From assembly GCA_013003335.1 (NCBI GenBank), contig JABDJT010000395.1:1-9960 (forward strand): a stretch of DNA of 9,960 nt, read 5' to 3'. The stretch is from Verrucomicrobiales bacterium (GTDB lineage: Bacteria > Verrucomicrobiota > Verrucomicrobiia > Verrucomicrobiales > DEV007). The translations under genes were made by a program, and so were the position numbers. The notes below the pieces were generated by a model, which saw only the letters and a program-made list of their open reading frames with translations, was not told the origin of the DNA and did not search any database. Positions 1 to 6,320 of this stretch are shown here, piece by piece (the stretch's first letter is position 1; each line of letters starts with the position of its first letter).

Positions 1-385
1 TCGGCGGGTTGATATCGAGCACGAACTCGCTGGCATCCTCATCCGTCGGGTCGAATTTCACTTCAAGCGCGCGTGAAAAGCAGTCCCGGATGGTGGATTC
101 ATCGGCCTGGCGGGGTTCCTCGAGAAAATAGACGAGAGAAATCAGGGGTTCGCCTTTTTCCGAATTGTTCGTCGCTGCCGCAGTATGGGCATTTTCGAGC
201 CGGATGGCCCGCCGGTAGTCCCTGAATTCCATGAGCCAATGGACGATTCGCCATCCCATCCAAAGGACCGCGATGCCGCAGGCGATCTCGGCAAACAACC
301 CCACTTTTCGCGTGAGTACGGCAGCAAAAATCGCCGCCGCAATCGCGATGGAGAAAATGGGGAATTTTTTCAGGATAGGCCACAT
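1..385 (-). CDS. membrane-anchored hypothetical protein, 5' part only
   Basis: An open frame of 128 codons begins at ATG 385 and runs off the left edge without a stop. The N-terminus (MWPILKKFPIFS...) has two hydrophobic stretches, about residues 9-24 and 30-51, divided by a short TRK turn, so two membrane segments are likely. The rest is polar, with a 'LISLVYFLEEPR' strand-like segment near residues 81-92 followed by an acidic region. That segment recalls uncharacterised bacterial domains that follow a membrane anchor, but I do not recognise the family firmly. The frame stays open upstream of ATG 385 to a TGA beyond a possible GTG near 441; I chose the ATG because hydrophobic segments follow at once. 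No Shine-Dalgarno is visible. It is divergent from the permease gene. Function unknown. Confidence 0.7.
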   Translation of the reverse strand, partial: MWPILKKFPIFSIAIAAAIFAAVLTRKVGLFAEIACGIAVLWMGWRIVHWLMEFRDYRRAIRLENAHTAAATNNSEKGEPLISLVYFLEEPRQADESTIRDCFSRALEVKFDPTDEDASEFVLDINPP

Positions 386-528
386 GACAAAAAGCGGGAG
401 AGGGAACGGGCCGGTGGGAGATAGGCGGCTTATGAAAACCACAATTTCTGGATCAAATCAACCTCCCTCGAAATTTAATTGCCACAAATGGTTCGCCCTC
501 ATTTCGTGTTCCGGCCACAATCCGCGCC
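386..528. promoter_or_regulatory. divergent intergenic region with a weak promoter candidate
   Basis: These 143 bp separate two divergent genes and should hold both promoters. For the leftward gene a weak sigma-70-like pair is visible on the minus strand: TTGATC (complement of 451-456) and CATAAG (complement of 429-434), 16 bp apart. I see no convincing rightward promoter, only an AT-richer patch around 460-480, and no clear operator or hairpin. Confidence 0.25.
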
Positions 529-1830
529 GTGTTTCCGACCCTTTCAGAAAACCGCTGGCTCCGCCTCGGCACGCTCTGCGCCCTGTACGTCGCCCAGGGC
601 CTGCCCTTCGGATTCGTGTCCCAAGGACTGCGGGATTTTCTCCACGGGAACGGCGTCGCCGCCGCCGAAACCGGTGCCCTGATCGCCCTGATCAGCCTTC
701 CGTGGATGTTCAAGGCGGTGTGGGGACCCATCATCGACCGCTATGGGATTCCCGCCATGGGCCGCCGGCGACCATGGATTTTGCTCGCCCAAACCCTGAT
801 GGCTCTCGCGATTTTCTGCCTGATTTTTGTGCCGAACCTCACGGAAAATTTCCGCGTGCTCAGCATCGCCATTCTCGTGGTCAATGTTTTCGCATCCATC
901 CAGGACGTGGCGGTTGACGCGCTGGCGGTCGATCTGCTGCAGGAAAAAGAGCGGGGGAAAGCGAACGGATTCATCTACGGCTCTTCCTACCTCGGTTCGT
1001 GGCTGGGCGGCTTCGTCGTCGGAGGATACGTGCTGAACAATTTCGGAATCCGTGCCGGCCTGATTACGCTTTCCTGCGTCATTCTCGTCATCATGATCCT
1101 GCCCCTGCTGTTCAAGGAACGGCGCGGCGAAAAGCGGCTACCGTGGAGCAGTGGGGAGATTCAGACCGAGGTGGAAAGATCGCGCCCGCACTCGCTGGTC
1201 GAGCTGTTTCGCTTTGTTTTCCAGGCATTTTTCGGCCGGACCGCTGCCCTCGTCGGGCTGGTGTTCGCGTTCGTGGCACAAATTGGCATCGCCGCCCTCG
1301 CGATCCTGTCCTCCAGTTTCCTGATCCAGGACCAGGGCTGGGACAAAGCGGAATACAACCTCGTGGTGGCCGGCTGGGCGAGCTGGATTTCATTGGCGGG
1401 CTGTTTCGCAGCCGGGTTCATCGCCGATAAAATCGGGCCCCGCCGGACGATTTGCATTGCCTGCATCGTGCTCGGGGCCGGCTGGCTGGTATTCGGAAAC
1501 TCCGGGGAGGAGCAATGGCAGTCCCGCCGTTTCATCACCACGCTGGTTTTCGTGCAGGCCTTTTTCCAGGGAATGCTGAGCATCGCCATGTTCACGATGT
1601 TCATGGGCCTGTCCGACCGCAAGGTCGGGGCCACCCAGTTCACCACATTCATGGCGTTTTTGAATTTCTCGACCTTCGCCGGCAACAAGTTCGCCGAGTT
1701 CGTCGACCGGAACGCCCTCTACGTCCCCGCCATCTACATTGGCCTCGGGTGTTTCCAGATCGCGATTTTGGCCCTGCTGTTCTGGATCCGGCCGCGGAAA
1801 AAGGAAATCCCTCACCGCATCGGCGAATAA
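529..1830 (+). CDS. AmpG-like major facilitator superfamily permease
   Basis: The 433-residue product is an integral membrane transporter of the PAT/AmpG branch of the major facilitator superfamily. AmpG carries anhydro-muropeptides from periplasm to cytoplasm for cell-wall recycling; relatives move other solutes, so the substrate here is not certain. Visible signatures are YVAQGLPFGF (residues 20-29), an LPWMFKAVWGPIIDRY motif (57-72) followed by GRRRPW (78-83), and QDVAVDALAVD (125-135), all typical of AmpG. About twelve hydrophobic segments are spread over the chain, with a polar central loop near residues 190-220. The start is GTG; no ATG or Shine-Dalgarno lies usefully upstream. The 3' end overlaps the convergent NIPSNAP gene by 19 bp. 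I leave the symbol empty because peptidoglycan recycling partners are not in view. Confidence 0.85.
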   Translation: MFPTLSENRWLRLGTLCALYVAQGLPFGFVSQGLRDFLHGNGVAAAETGALIALISLPWMFKAVWGPIIDRYGIPAMGRRRPWILLAQTLMALAIFCLIFVPNLTENFRVLSIAILVVNVFASIQDVAVDALAVDLLQEKERGKANGFIYGSSYLGSWLGGFVVGGYVLNNFGIRAGLITLSCVILVIMILPLLFKERRGEKRLPWSSGEIQTEVERSRPHSLVELFRFVFQAFFGRTAALVGLVFAFVAQIGIAALAILSSSFLIQDQGWDKAEYNLVVAGWASWISLAGCFAAGFIADKIGPRRTICIACIVLGAGWLVFGNSGEEQWQSRRFITTLVFVQAFFQGMLSIAMFTMFMGLSDRKVGATQFTTFMAFLNFSTFAGNKFAEFVDRNALYVPAIYIGLGCFQIAILALLFWIRPRKKEIPHRIGE

Positions 1831-2564
1831 TCCGTCGGCTCCAGCAGGGTCGATTCCACGCCGCCCTTGATCAAAATTTTGCCATTCTCCTCCGACTTCT
1901 TCCGCGCCTTTTGCCATTTCGGATCCTGGCTAAATGCCTTGAAACCGGCGCTGCGGGATTCTTCATCCTTGTGGGCGAGAAAATAGATCAGCTTCGTGTC
2001 CGCGCCTTCCTGCCCCGGCAAGAGTGTCAGGTAGACCACGTTTTGCAGCCCGTGTTTTTCAAAAAGCTCGACCGTGGCTGTCTCGAACCGCCGGTTCAGG
2101 TCCTTCAATTTGCCCGGGTTCGTCGTGTAAACTCGCAGCTCGAACAGCCGGGCCGGGTCCTGTTTTTCGATTTTCGGTTTCGGCGAATACTCCGTCGGTT
2201 TCAAAAATACGCTGTCCACTTTCGCGACCAGTTTTCCGTCCTTCGTCGATTCCGCGTAAGCCTTTTTCCACACCTCATCCTTCCGGAACGCCGCCCACGC
2301 CTTGTCCCGCGCATCCTTGTCGGGGTAGGAAAGCAGGTAGATCAACTGGTTCGACTCGTTCGATTTCGGGACCCAGTAGCCGACGTTCGTCATCCCGTGC
2401 TTTTCAAAAATCTTCACCGTATGATCCCGAAACCGCGCGTGTAGGTTGTCGAGGTTTCCAGGCGTCGCCGTGTAGGTCCGCATTTCATAGACCTGACCGA
2501 AAACCGGCGCGGCCAGGGCGGATGCCGCGACAAGGGAGAGAAGGAGAGAGAGCTTTCGTTTCAT
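1812..2564 (-). CDS. secreted protein with two tandem NIPSNAP domains
   Basis: The product is 250 residues from the ATG at 2564. It opens with a clear signal peptide (MKRKLSLLLSLVAASALA, cleavage near residue 23), so it is probably periplasmic or secreted. Two NIPSNAP-type ferredoxin-like domains follow. The first begins at about residue 26 with YEMRTYTATPG and contains FEKHGMTNVGYWVP; the second begins at about 140 with FELRVYTTNPG and contains FEKHGLQNVVY. Both have the usual pattern of an opening strand, a long helix, then a 'LIYLLSYPDK'-like segment. NIPSNAP proteins have no settled biochemical role; the fold resembles small dimeric alpha-beta barrel proteins. An upstream ATG at 2600 would add twelve residues before the signal peptide and is less likely. 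The gene is convergent with the permease. Confidence 0.88.
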   Translation of the reverse strand: MKRKLSLLLSLVAASALAAPVFGQVYEMRTYTATPGNLDNLHARFRDHTVKIFEKHGMTNVGYWVPKSNESNQLIYLLSYPDKDARDKAWAAFRKDEVWKKAYAESTKDGKLVAKVDSVFLKPTEYSPKPKIEKQDPARLFELRVYTTNPGKLKDLNRRFETATVELFEKHGLQNVVYLTLLPGQEGADTKLIYFLAHKDEESRSAGFKAFSQDPKWQKARKKSEENGKILIKGGVESTLLEPTDYSPMR

Positions 2565-2739
2565 GGCGGCGACCGTAGCAGAAAGGGATTGCCTTGTCAT
2601 CCCGGCGGGGGGGGAATTGAGGATTGTCAGATTTTAGCCCTCTCACACGCGGAGGCGCCAGTTCGAAACAGGGGCATGTCGGCACGGAGTGGGTGTGAGT
2701 TGGCTACAACGGCTTTTTCTGCTCGCTGGGTTTCCGGTA
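2565..2739. other. intergenic stretch with G8 tract and scar-like sequence
   Basis: These 175 bp lie upstream of the NIPSNAP gene and downstream of the doubtful small ORF. They hold a run of eight G (2607-2614), 42 to 50 bp before the NIPSNAP ATG, and a 7-bp inverted repeat (CTCACAC 2642-2648, GTGTGAG 2693-2699) around a tRNA-like piece. I see no persuasive promoter, although the NIPSNAP promoter should lie here. Confidence 0.4.
2638..2685 (+). other. possible degenerate tRNA 3'-half remnant
   Basis: The plus strand shows a 5-bp hairpin CCTCT/GGAGG with a 7-base loop CACACGC, then GCCAG-TTCGAAA-CAGGG, which has the GTTCGA core of a T-arm. Only three of five T-stem positions pair, the variable region is about one base, and no D-arm or acceptor stem can be drawn. 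It cannot be a working tRNA. It could be the decayed remnant of a tRNA-anchored integration site, or chance. Confidence 0.2.
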
Positions 2740-3012
2740 TCACTTGATCCAGAATCTTCCAGTATCCGCATCAACGAGTATCCCGTGTATGCCCTTCTTG
2801 AGGGTATAAACCTCCTCAATAGAAGTGCCACAGTAATCCGCAATCTCTTCGGGCATTGCATTGCAGCCCAAACGCTCAAGTGCGACACACAGTTGAATCA
2901 CCGAATTTTGCAGAACGGCGAAGAATGGAAGGCGGCGATGGGTTTGACGCGATTTCTCCGCGGCCTCGGGGCAGCCCTGTTCGGCGCCCGAGCGGAAGAG
3001 GTGGCGATTCAA
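2740..3012 (-). CDS. doubtful small helix-turn-helix protein
   Basis: A 90-codon frame starts 15 bp after the stop of the exported two-CxxC gene on the same strand. The C-terminal half contains MPEEIADYCGTSIEEVY (about residues 54-70), which resembles the helix-turn-helix of sigma-factor region 4-like small proteins, where 'EIADFCGVS' is followed by a second, recognition helix. The final residues (GIHGILVDADTGRFWIK) do not continue like that family, whose members usually end in a basic helix, so the gene may be truncated or decayed. The N-terminal half has no recognisable features and the true start could be internal. Codon use (TGT, ATA, ACT, TAT) is more AT-rich than in the neighbours. It may be a real regulator, a pseudogene or a chance frame. 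Confidence 0.35.
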   Translation of the reverse strand: MNRHLFRSGAEQGCPEAAEKSRQTHRRLPFFAVLQNSVIQLCVALERLGCNAMPEEIADYCGTSIEEVYTLKKGIHGILVDADTGRFWIK

Positions 3013-3027
3013 AATAGCGAGTCCACC

Positions 3028-3663
3028 TCACTTTTCATCACCAAATTTCATCGGCTGGCCGACCGTGGCGTTGCACGAGGCGCATTCCCAGTTCTCCTGC
3101 CCGACGTAAGCCGGGGCGTAGTACGCCACGCCGGGACCCTCCTTGTCTTTTGTCTGCCGGCGAAAGGTATTCAGCATTCCCAATCCGTATTCCCGCCGTT
3201 CTTCCAGTTTTTCTGCGAGCTCGGCGCGCTCATCTTCCGTCAGCCGCAGCGAGTCCATTCGCCGATCGATCCAGCGCCCGATCAGGGTGTTGATGGCGGT
3301 CAGGCGTTGCTTCACATCGTCACTGTGGAGACCGTCCCGTATCTTTTTTTCCAATCCCCAACCAAAGGTCGAATCGCCGCTTTTCACGGCGTGCAGCTTC
3401 TCCGGACGATGACGATATGCTTCGAATGCCCAGATAGAAGCTGTGCACACGGGGCAGGAGTAGATGAAATGGAAATATTCCTCGTCGTCCCGTCGCAACA
3501 GGATTTGTTCGACATCTTCGGTGGACACGCCGTCTTCGTAGAGTCCCTCCAGGATGCTGTGAAAAATGAAGGTCTTAGTCTCGTCAATTTTTGACTCCGT
3601 CGCGGGCGCTTGATCGGCGAACAGTAGAAAGATCAGGATCGCGGGGAAAACGGAAATCTTCAT
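3028..3663 (-). CDS. exported hypothetical protein with two CxxC pairs
   Basis: The 211-residue product starts at ATG 3663 and opens with a signal peptide (MKISVFPAILIFLLFADQAPA, cleavage near residue 21). After a helical segment (ILEGLYEDGVSTEDVEQIL, about 37-55) comes YSCPVCTASIWAF with Cys70 and Cys73. A long charged helical middle includes IGRWIDRRMDSLRLTEDERAE, and the chain ends with WECASCNATVG, Cys194 and Cys197. Neither pair is followed by His, so these are not c-type heme motifs; together they could bind one zinc or iron, or form exported disulfides. I believe similar 'YACPICxxAFxAFR' proteins occur in Planctomycetes and Verrucomicrobia, but cannot confirm this here. The function is unknown. 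It is divergent from the acyltransferase gene; the doubtful HTH ORF follows 15 bp downstream. A 301-codon frame on the opposite strand is taken to be its shadow. Confidence 0.82.
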   Translation of the reverse strand: MKISVFPAILIFLLFADQAPATESKIDETKTFIFHSILEGLYEDGVSTEDVEQILLRRDDEEYFHFIYSCPVCTASIWAFEAYRHRPEKLHAVKSGDSTFGWGLEKKIRDGLHSDDVKQRLTAINTLIGRWIDRRMDSLRLTEDERAELAEKLEERREYGLGMLNTFRRQTKDKEGPGVAYYAPAYVGQENWECASCNATVGQPMKFGDEK

Positions 3664-3783
3664 ACTTCCGTAATTCGTCCCATTTCAACTGGGTCACAAC
3701 CAAAACTCTCCTCGAGCGGAAATCAGGAAACGAACCAATATGGTTGATTCGGAGAACATACCCTGTTCATTCGTTTCCTGCCC
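3664..3783. promoter_or_regulatory. divergent promoter region with nested inverted repeats
   Basis: This 120-bp gap between two divergent genes holds a perfect 11-bp inverted repeat, CAGGAAACGAA (3724-3734) and TTCGTTTCCTG (3770-3780), whose right arm ends 3 bp before the acyltransferase ATG. Inside are two smaller repeats: AACCA-ATA-TGGTT (3733-3745, sharing two bases with the outer arm) and GAACA-TACCC-TGTTC (3754-3768). As RNA this could fold into a three-way junction; as DNA it could be an operator. No clear -35/-10 pair stands out on either strand, and no Shine-Dalgarno precedes either gene. Confidence 0.45.
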
Positions 3784-4455
3784 ATGGCCGATTCCAACCC
3801 GTCTCCTCCGCAGCCCCAGTATCCGCTGAAAGCGCGGATGTTCGGGTGGCTTGCGGCCGGTCTGATCCGGCTGGTCTGCCTGACGATTCGATATCGCGTC
3901 GATGATCGCGCGGGCATTCTCGATTCGCCGCCGGATCACCCGATGCTCTGGGTTTTCTGGCACAACCGGATTTTCGTGATGCCGATTTTTTACCGCAGAT
4001 ACCTGCCATCCAGAAAAGGGGCCGTTTTGACCAGCCCGAGCCGGGACGGGGCGGTCATCGCGTCGGCGATCGGCTGTTTCGGAGTCGGATCGGTGCGCGG
4101 TTCCACCTCGAAACGGAGTGTGGCGGGCTTGCTGGCCCTGAAAAAATGGGTGAACGACGGAAATGACATCGTGATCACGCCGGACGGTCCCCGCGGCCCG
4201 GTTTACCACCTCGCGCCGGGGCTGATCAAGCTGTCGCAGGCGACCGGAGCGCCGATTCTGCCGATCCGGGTGGAGTATGATTCGGCCTGGCGGTTCAAAA
4301 GCTGGGATCAGTTTCGCGTCCCGAAGCCCTTTTCGCGTGCCACGGTGATTCTCGAGCCGCTGGAAACGATTGACCCGGAGGCGGAGGGGGATTCTTTTGA
4401 AGCCGCACGGGAGCACGTGCAGAAAATTTTAAATCCCAACGATGAAACTGATTGA
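3784..4455 (+). CDS. DUF374 lysophospholipid acyltransferase family protein
   Basis: The 223-residue product matches the DUF374 group of the lysophospholipid acyltransferase superfamily, membrane-associated enzymes thought to transfer fatty acyl groups to lipid or lipid A-like acceptors; the exact substrate is not established. A hydrophobic N-terminal segment (about residues 19-35) could anchor it in the inner membrane. Family signatures are FWHNRIF (58-64, candidate catalytic His60), TSPSRDGAVIA (83-93), a VRGSTSKR block (104-111) and ITPDGPRGP (131-139), followed by PILPIRVEY and a SWDQFRVPKPFS segment. The usual H-x4-D of the wider superfamily is not present in that exact form, as expected for this group, where the Asp-Gly of SRDG is conserved. 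Its last 14 bp overlap the start of folD, which points to translational coupling. No Shine-Dalgarno is visible; an inverted repeat sits just upstream. Confidence 0.88.
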   Translation: MADSNPSPPQPQYPLKARMFGWLAAGLIRLVCLTIRYRVDDRAGILDSPPDHPMLWVFWHNRIFVMPIFYRRYLPSRKGAVLTSPSRDGAVIASAIGCFGVGSVRGSTSKRSVAGLLALKKWVNDGNDIVITPDGPRGPVYHLAPGLIKLSQATGAPILPIRVEYDSAWRFKSWDQFRVPKPFSRATVILEPLETIDPEAEGDSFEAAREHVQKILNPNDETD

Positions 4456-5320
4456 AGGAAAACCAATCGCCGAAGCCGTGTACGCGGAGTGCGCAAAAAA
4501 ACTCGAGGACCTGAAAAGCCGCGGAATCACGCCCGGTCTGGCCGTCGTGCTGGTCGGCGACGACCCGGCCTCGCGGGCATACGTCGGCATGAAAGACCGG
4601 AAATGTCAGGAACTCGGCCTGCACTCGGTGAAAATCGAACGCGACGCGGACATTTCGCAGGCGGACCTCGAAGCGCAGGTCGAGGAGTTGAACGCCGATC
4701 CGGCGATCCACGGGATTCTCGTGCAGATGCCACTTCCGGGTGACCTCGACGAGGATGCGGTGATCAAGAAAATCTCGCCGGCGAAGGACGTGGACGGATT
4801 GCACCCCGAGAATCTCGGCAAGCTCGCCTCAGAAGACCCGACGGGTTTTGCCCCCTGCACGCCGCTGGGCTGCCAGCGCATGCTGATCGAATCGGGCATC
4901 GAGACGTCCGGCAAAAACGTGGTCGTGATCGGCCGCAGCCTGCTCGTCGGAAAATCGGTGGCCTTTTTGTTGATGGGCAAAGGAGTCGGCGGCAACGCGA
5001 CGGTGACGGTGGCCCATTCGCGAACGAAGGATCTCGCGGAAGTCGCGGCCCGGGCTGATATCCTGATCGCCGCCATCGGCGTGCCACGCTTTGTCGGGCC
5101 GGAGATGGTGAAAGACGGCGCGGTTGTGATCGACGTGGGGATCAACCGTGTCGATGACCCGGAAGCGAAGCGCGGTTACCGGCTGGTCGGTGACGTCGAT
5201 TTTGACGCCGTAAAAGACAAGTGCGAAGCCATCACCCCGGTCCCCGGCGGGGTGGGAGTAATGACGATCGCCATGCTGATGTCGAACACGATCCGTGCGG
5301 CGGAGTTGGCGAATTCGTAG
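4442..5320 (+). CDS. folD: bifunctional methylenetetrahydrofolate dehydrogenase/cyclohydrolase FolD
   Basis: FolD oxidises 5,10-methylene-tetrahydrofolate to 5,10-methenyl-tetrahydrofolate with NADP and hydrolyses that to 10-formyl-tetrahydrofolate, feeding purine synthesis and initiator tRNA formylation in the cytoplasm. The 292-residue length is normal. The N-terminal catalytic domain has SRAYVGMKDRKC with Tyr47 and the catalytic Lys51, VQMPLP with Gln95, and KDVDG with Asp118. The nucleotide-binding domain has the VVIGRS motif (Gly164-Arg165-Ser166) and ends with TPVPGGVGVMT. In that last signature the usual Pro of PGGVGPMT is Val273, a mild departure. The ATG lies inside the acyltransferase gene (14-bp overlap), with no Shine-Dalgarno, so translation may depend on ribosomes ending the upstream gene. 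The 3' end is 6 bp from the convergent LysR gene. Confidence 0.97.
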   Translation: MKLIEGKPIAEAVYAECAKKLEDLKSRGITPGLAVVLVGDDPASRAYVGMKDRKCQELGLHSVKIERDADISQADLEAQVEELNADPAIHGILVQMPLPGDLDEDAVIKKISPAKDVDGLHPENLGKLASEDPTGFAPCTPLGCQRMLIESGIETSGKNVVVIGRSLLVGKSVAFLLMGKGVGGNATVTVAHSRTKDLAEVAARADILIAAIGVPRFVGPEMVKDGAVVIDVGINRVDDPEAKRGYRLVGDVDFDAVKDKCEAITPVPGGVGVMTIAMLMSNTIRAAELANS

Positions 5321-5326
5321 TCCGAA

Positions 5327-6244
5327 TCACACCGGCATCTCCTGTTTCACGAAATCAATAAAAGTCGTTTCGGCTGCCGTAAGCGCATCGTTTTCCCGGA
5401 TCAAAATCCCGGAGTGAATCGGCCTCACCTGCTTGCCGAGGCTGCGAACCCCGATGTCGCGGCCTTTCGTGACGACTCCGTTTTTCAAAAGCGGCACGAT
5501 GGATATCCCCAGGCCGGACTCGACCATTCGGGTGATGATCTGCGTGGAAGTGGCTTCCATCTCGACCCGGGGCGAAAGCGAGCGGGACTGGAAGGCCTCG
5601 AGAATGTGCTCGCGGCCGGTCGATCCCGGTTCGAACAAGATCAGCGGGAAGTCGGTCAGATTCGCCAGGCGGACGGGTGATTTTTTCTGCAGCAGCAGAT
5701 GGTCGGGCGGAGTGATGAGGCTCCAGTCCATCGCGAACTGATGTGTGTAGGTCAGCGCATTCGTGGAATGATAGGGGGCTGCGATACCGATCGAGACGGA
5801 GCGATGCTCCAACAGGGCGGTCTCGATATCCTCTTCCGGCCGGGTGGACAGGCAGACCCGAAAATCGGGAAACCGGTCGTGAAATTTCTGCACGATATCG
5901 ATCAACACGTAAAACGTGAGATAGGCACTGGCCGCGACGTGAATGACCTCGCCGCCGGTGGAGCCACTGAAAAAGTTCGAGAGCTCATCGGCCCGCTGGC
6001 AGAATTCCCGGGCGGCGGGCAGGAACATCCGGCCGTGACGGGTGAGCTGCGTTTTCGCGCGGCGACCCCGTCCTTTTTGATACAGCGAGACGCCAAGCTG
6101 CTCCTCGAGGCTGAGCAGGCGGTTGCGCGTTCCCTGCTCGGTCAGCGACAGGGATTCTGCCGCCGCGCGAATGCTGCCGGTGCGGGCCAGCTCGACGAGA
6201 GCAGCGGCCTGATCCGGGGTGACAGCAGCGGGATTTCCGATCAT
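5327..6244 (-). CDS. LysR-type transcriptional regulator
   Basis: The 305-residue product has the standard length and layout of a LysR-type regulator: a winged helix-turn-helix in the first 70 residues (LVELARTGSIRAAAESL, then LSLTEQGTRNRLLSLEEQLG, ending LTRHG), a linker helix, and a two-lobed effector-binding domain from about residue 95 (VIHVAASAYLTFYVL). Later landmarks are LILFEPGSTGR and a MVESGLGISIVPLL segment, both usual in the second lobe. Such proteins bind DNA as tetramers and respond to a small ligand; the ligand cannot be told from sequence. The gene is divergent from the HEWGTFT gene with 76 bp between start codons, the classic arrangement for a LysR target. It converges with folD almost end to end. 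Confidence 0.94.
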   Translation of the reverse strand: MIGNPAAVTPDQAAALVELARTGSIRAAAESLSLTEQGTRNRLLSLEEQLGVSLYQKGRGRRAKTQLTRHGRMFLPAAREFCQRADELSNFFSGSTGGEVIHVAASAYLTFYVLIDIVQKFHDRFPDFRVCLSTRPEEDIETALLEHRSVSIGIAAPYHSTNALTYTHQFAMDWSLITPPDHLLLQKKSPVRLANLTDFPLILFEPGSTGREHILEAFQSRSLSPRVEMEATSTQIITRMVESGLGISIVPLLKNGVVTKGRDIGVRSLGKQVRPIHSGILIRENDALTAAETTFIDFVKQEMPV

Positions 6245-6320
6245 TTAAAAACTGGTTATGCCTGTTTTAAAATTCAAAGTAACATTTTTTTCTTTTTATA
6301 AAAGTCGGTAGTCTGCTTTC
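6245..6320. promoter_or_regulatory. AT-rich divergent promoter and LysR-site candidate
   Basis: This 76-bp gap is strikingly AT-rich beside its GC-rich surroundings. It contains an inverted repeat TTTAAAA (6244-6250) and TTTTAAA (6265-6271) with 14 bp between, next to the regulator's start, a plausible LysR-type binding site. A rightward promoter can be drawn as TTCAAA (6273-6278) and TATAAA (6297-6302), 18 bp apart. The transcript would begin near 6309, giving the HEWGTFT mRNA a very short leader without Shine-Dalgarno. Confidence 0.45.

Noticed and set aside
231..917. A 228-codon open frame on the plus strand
   Set aside because: It overlaps the permease in another frame and the leftward membrane gene in antisense, with a low-quality Arg/Pro-rich product.
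1452..2444. A 330-codon open frame on the plus strand
   Set aside because: It runs through the end of the permease and antisense through the NIPSNAP gene; composition is typical of a frame shadow.
2689..3594. A 301-codon open frame on the plus strand
   Set aside because: It covers the exported two-CxxC gene and the HTH ORF in antisense and shows no domain, while the minus-strand frame has a signal peptide and paired cysteines.
3694..4416. A 240-codon open frame on the minus strand
   Set aside because: It is antisense to the acyltransferase, whose family motifs are clear; the antisense product is rich in Arg, Pro and His with no known pattern.
5313..5327. A 5-bp hairpin ATTCG-TAGTC-CGAAT between folD and the LysR gene
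   Set aside because: The stem is short, has no U-tract on either strand, and overlaps both stop regions; not enough for a terminator call.
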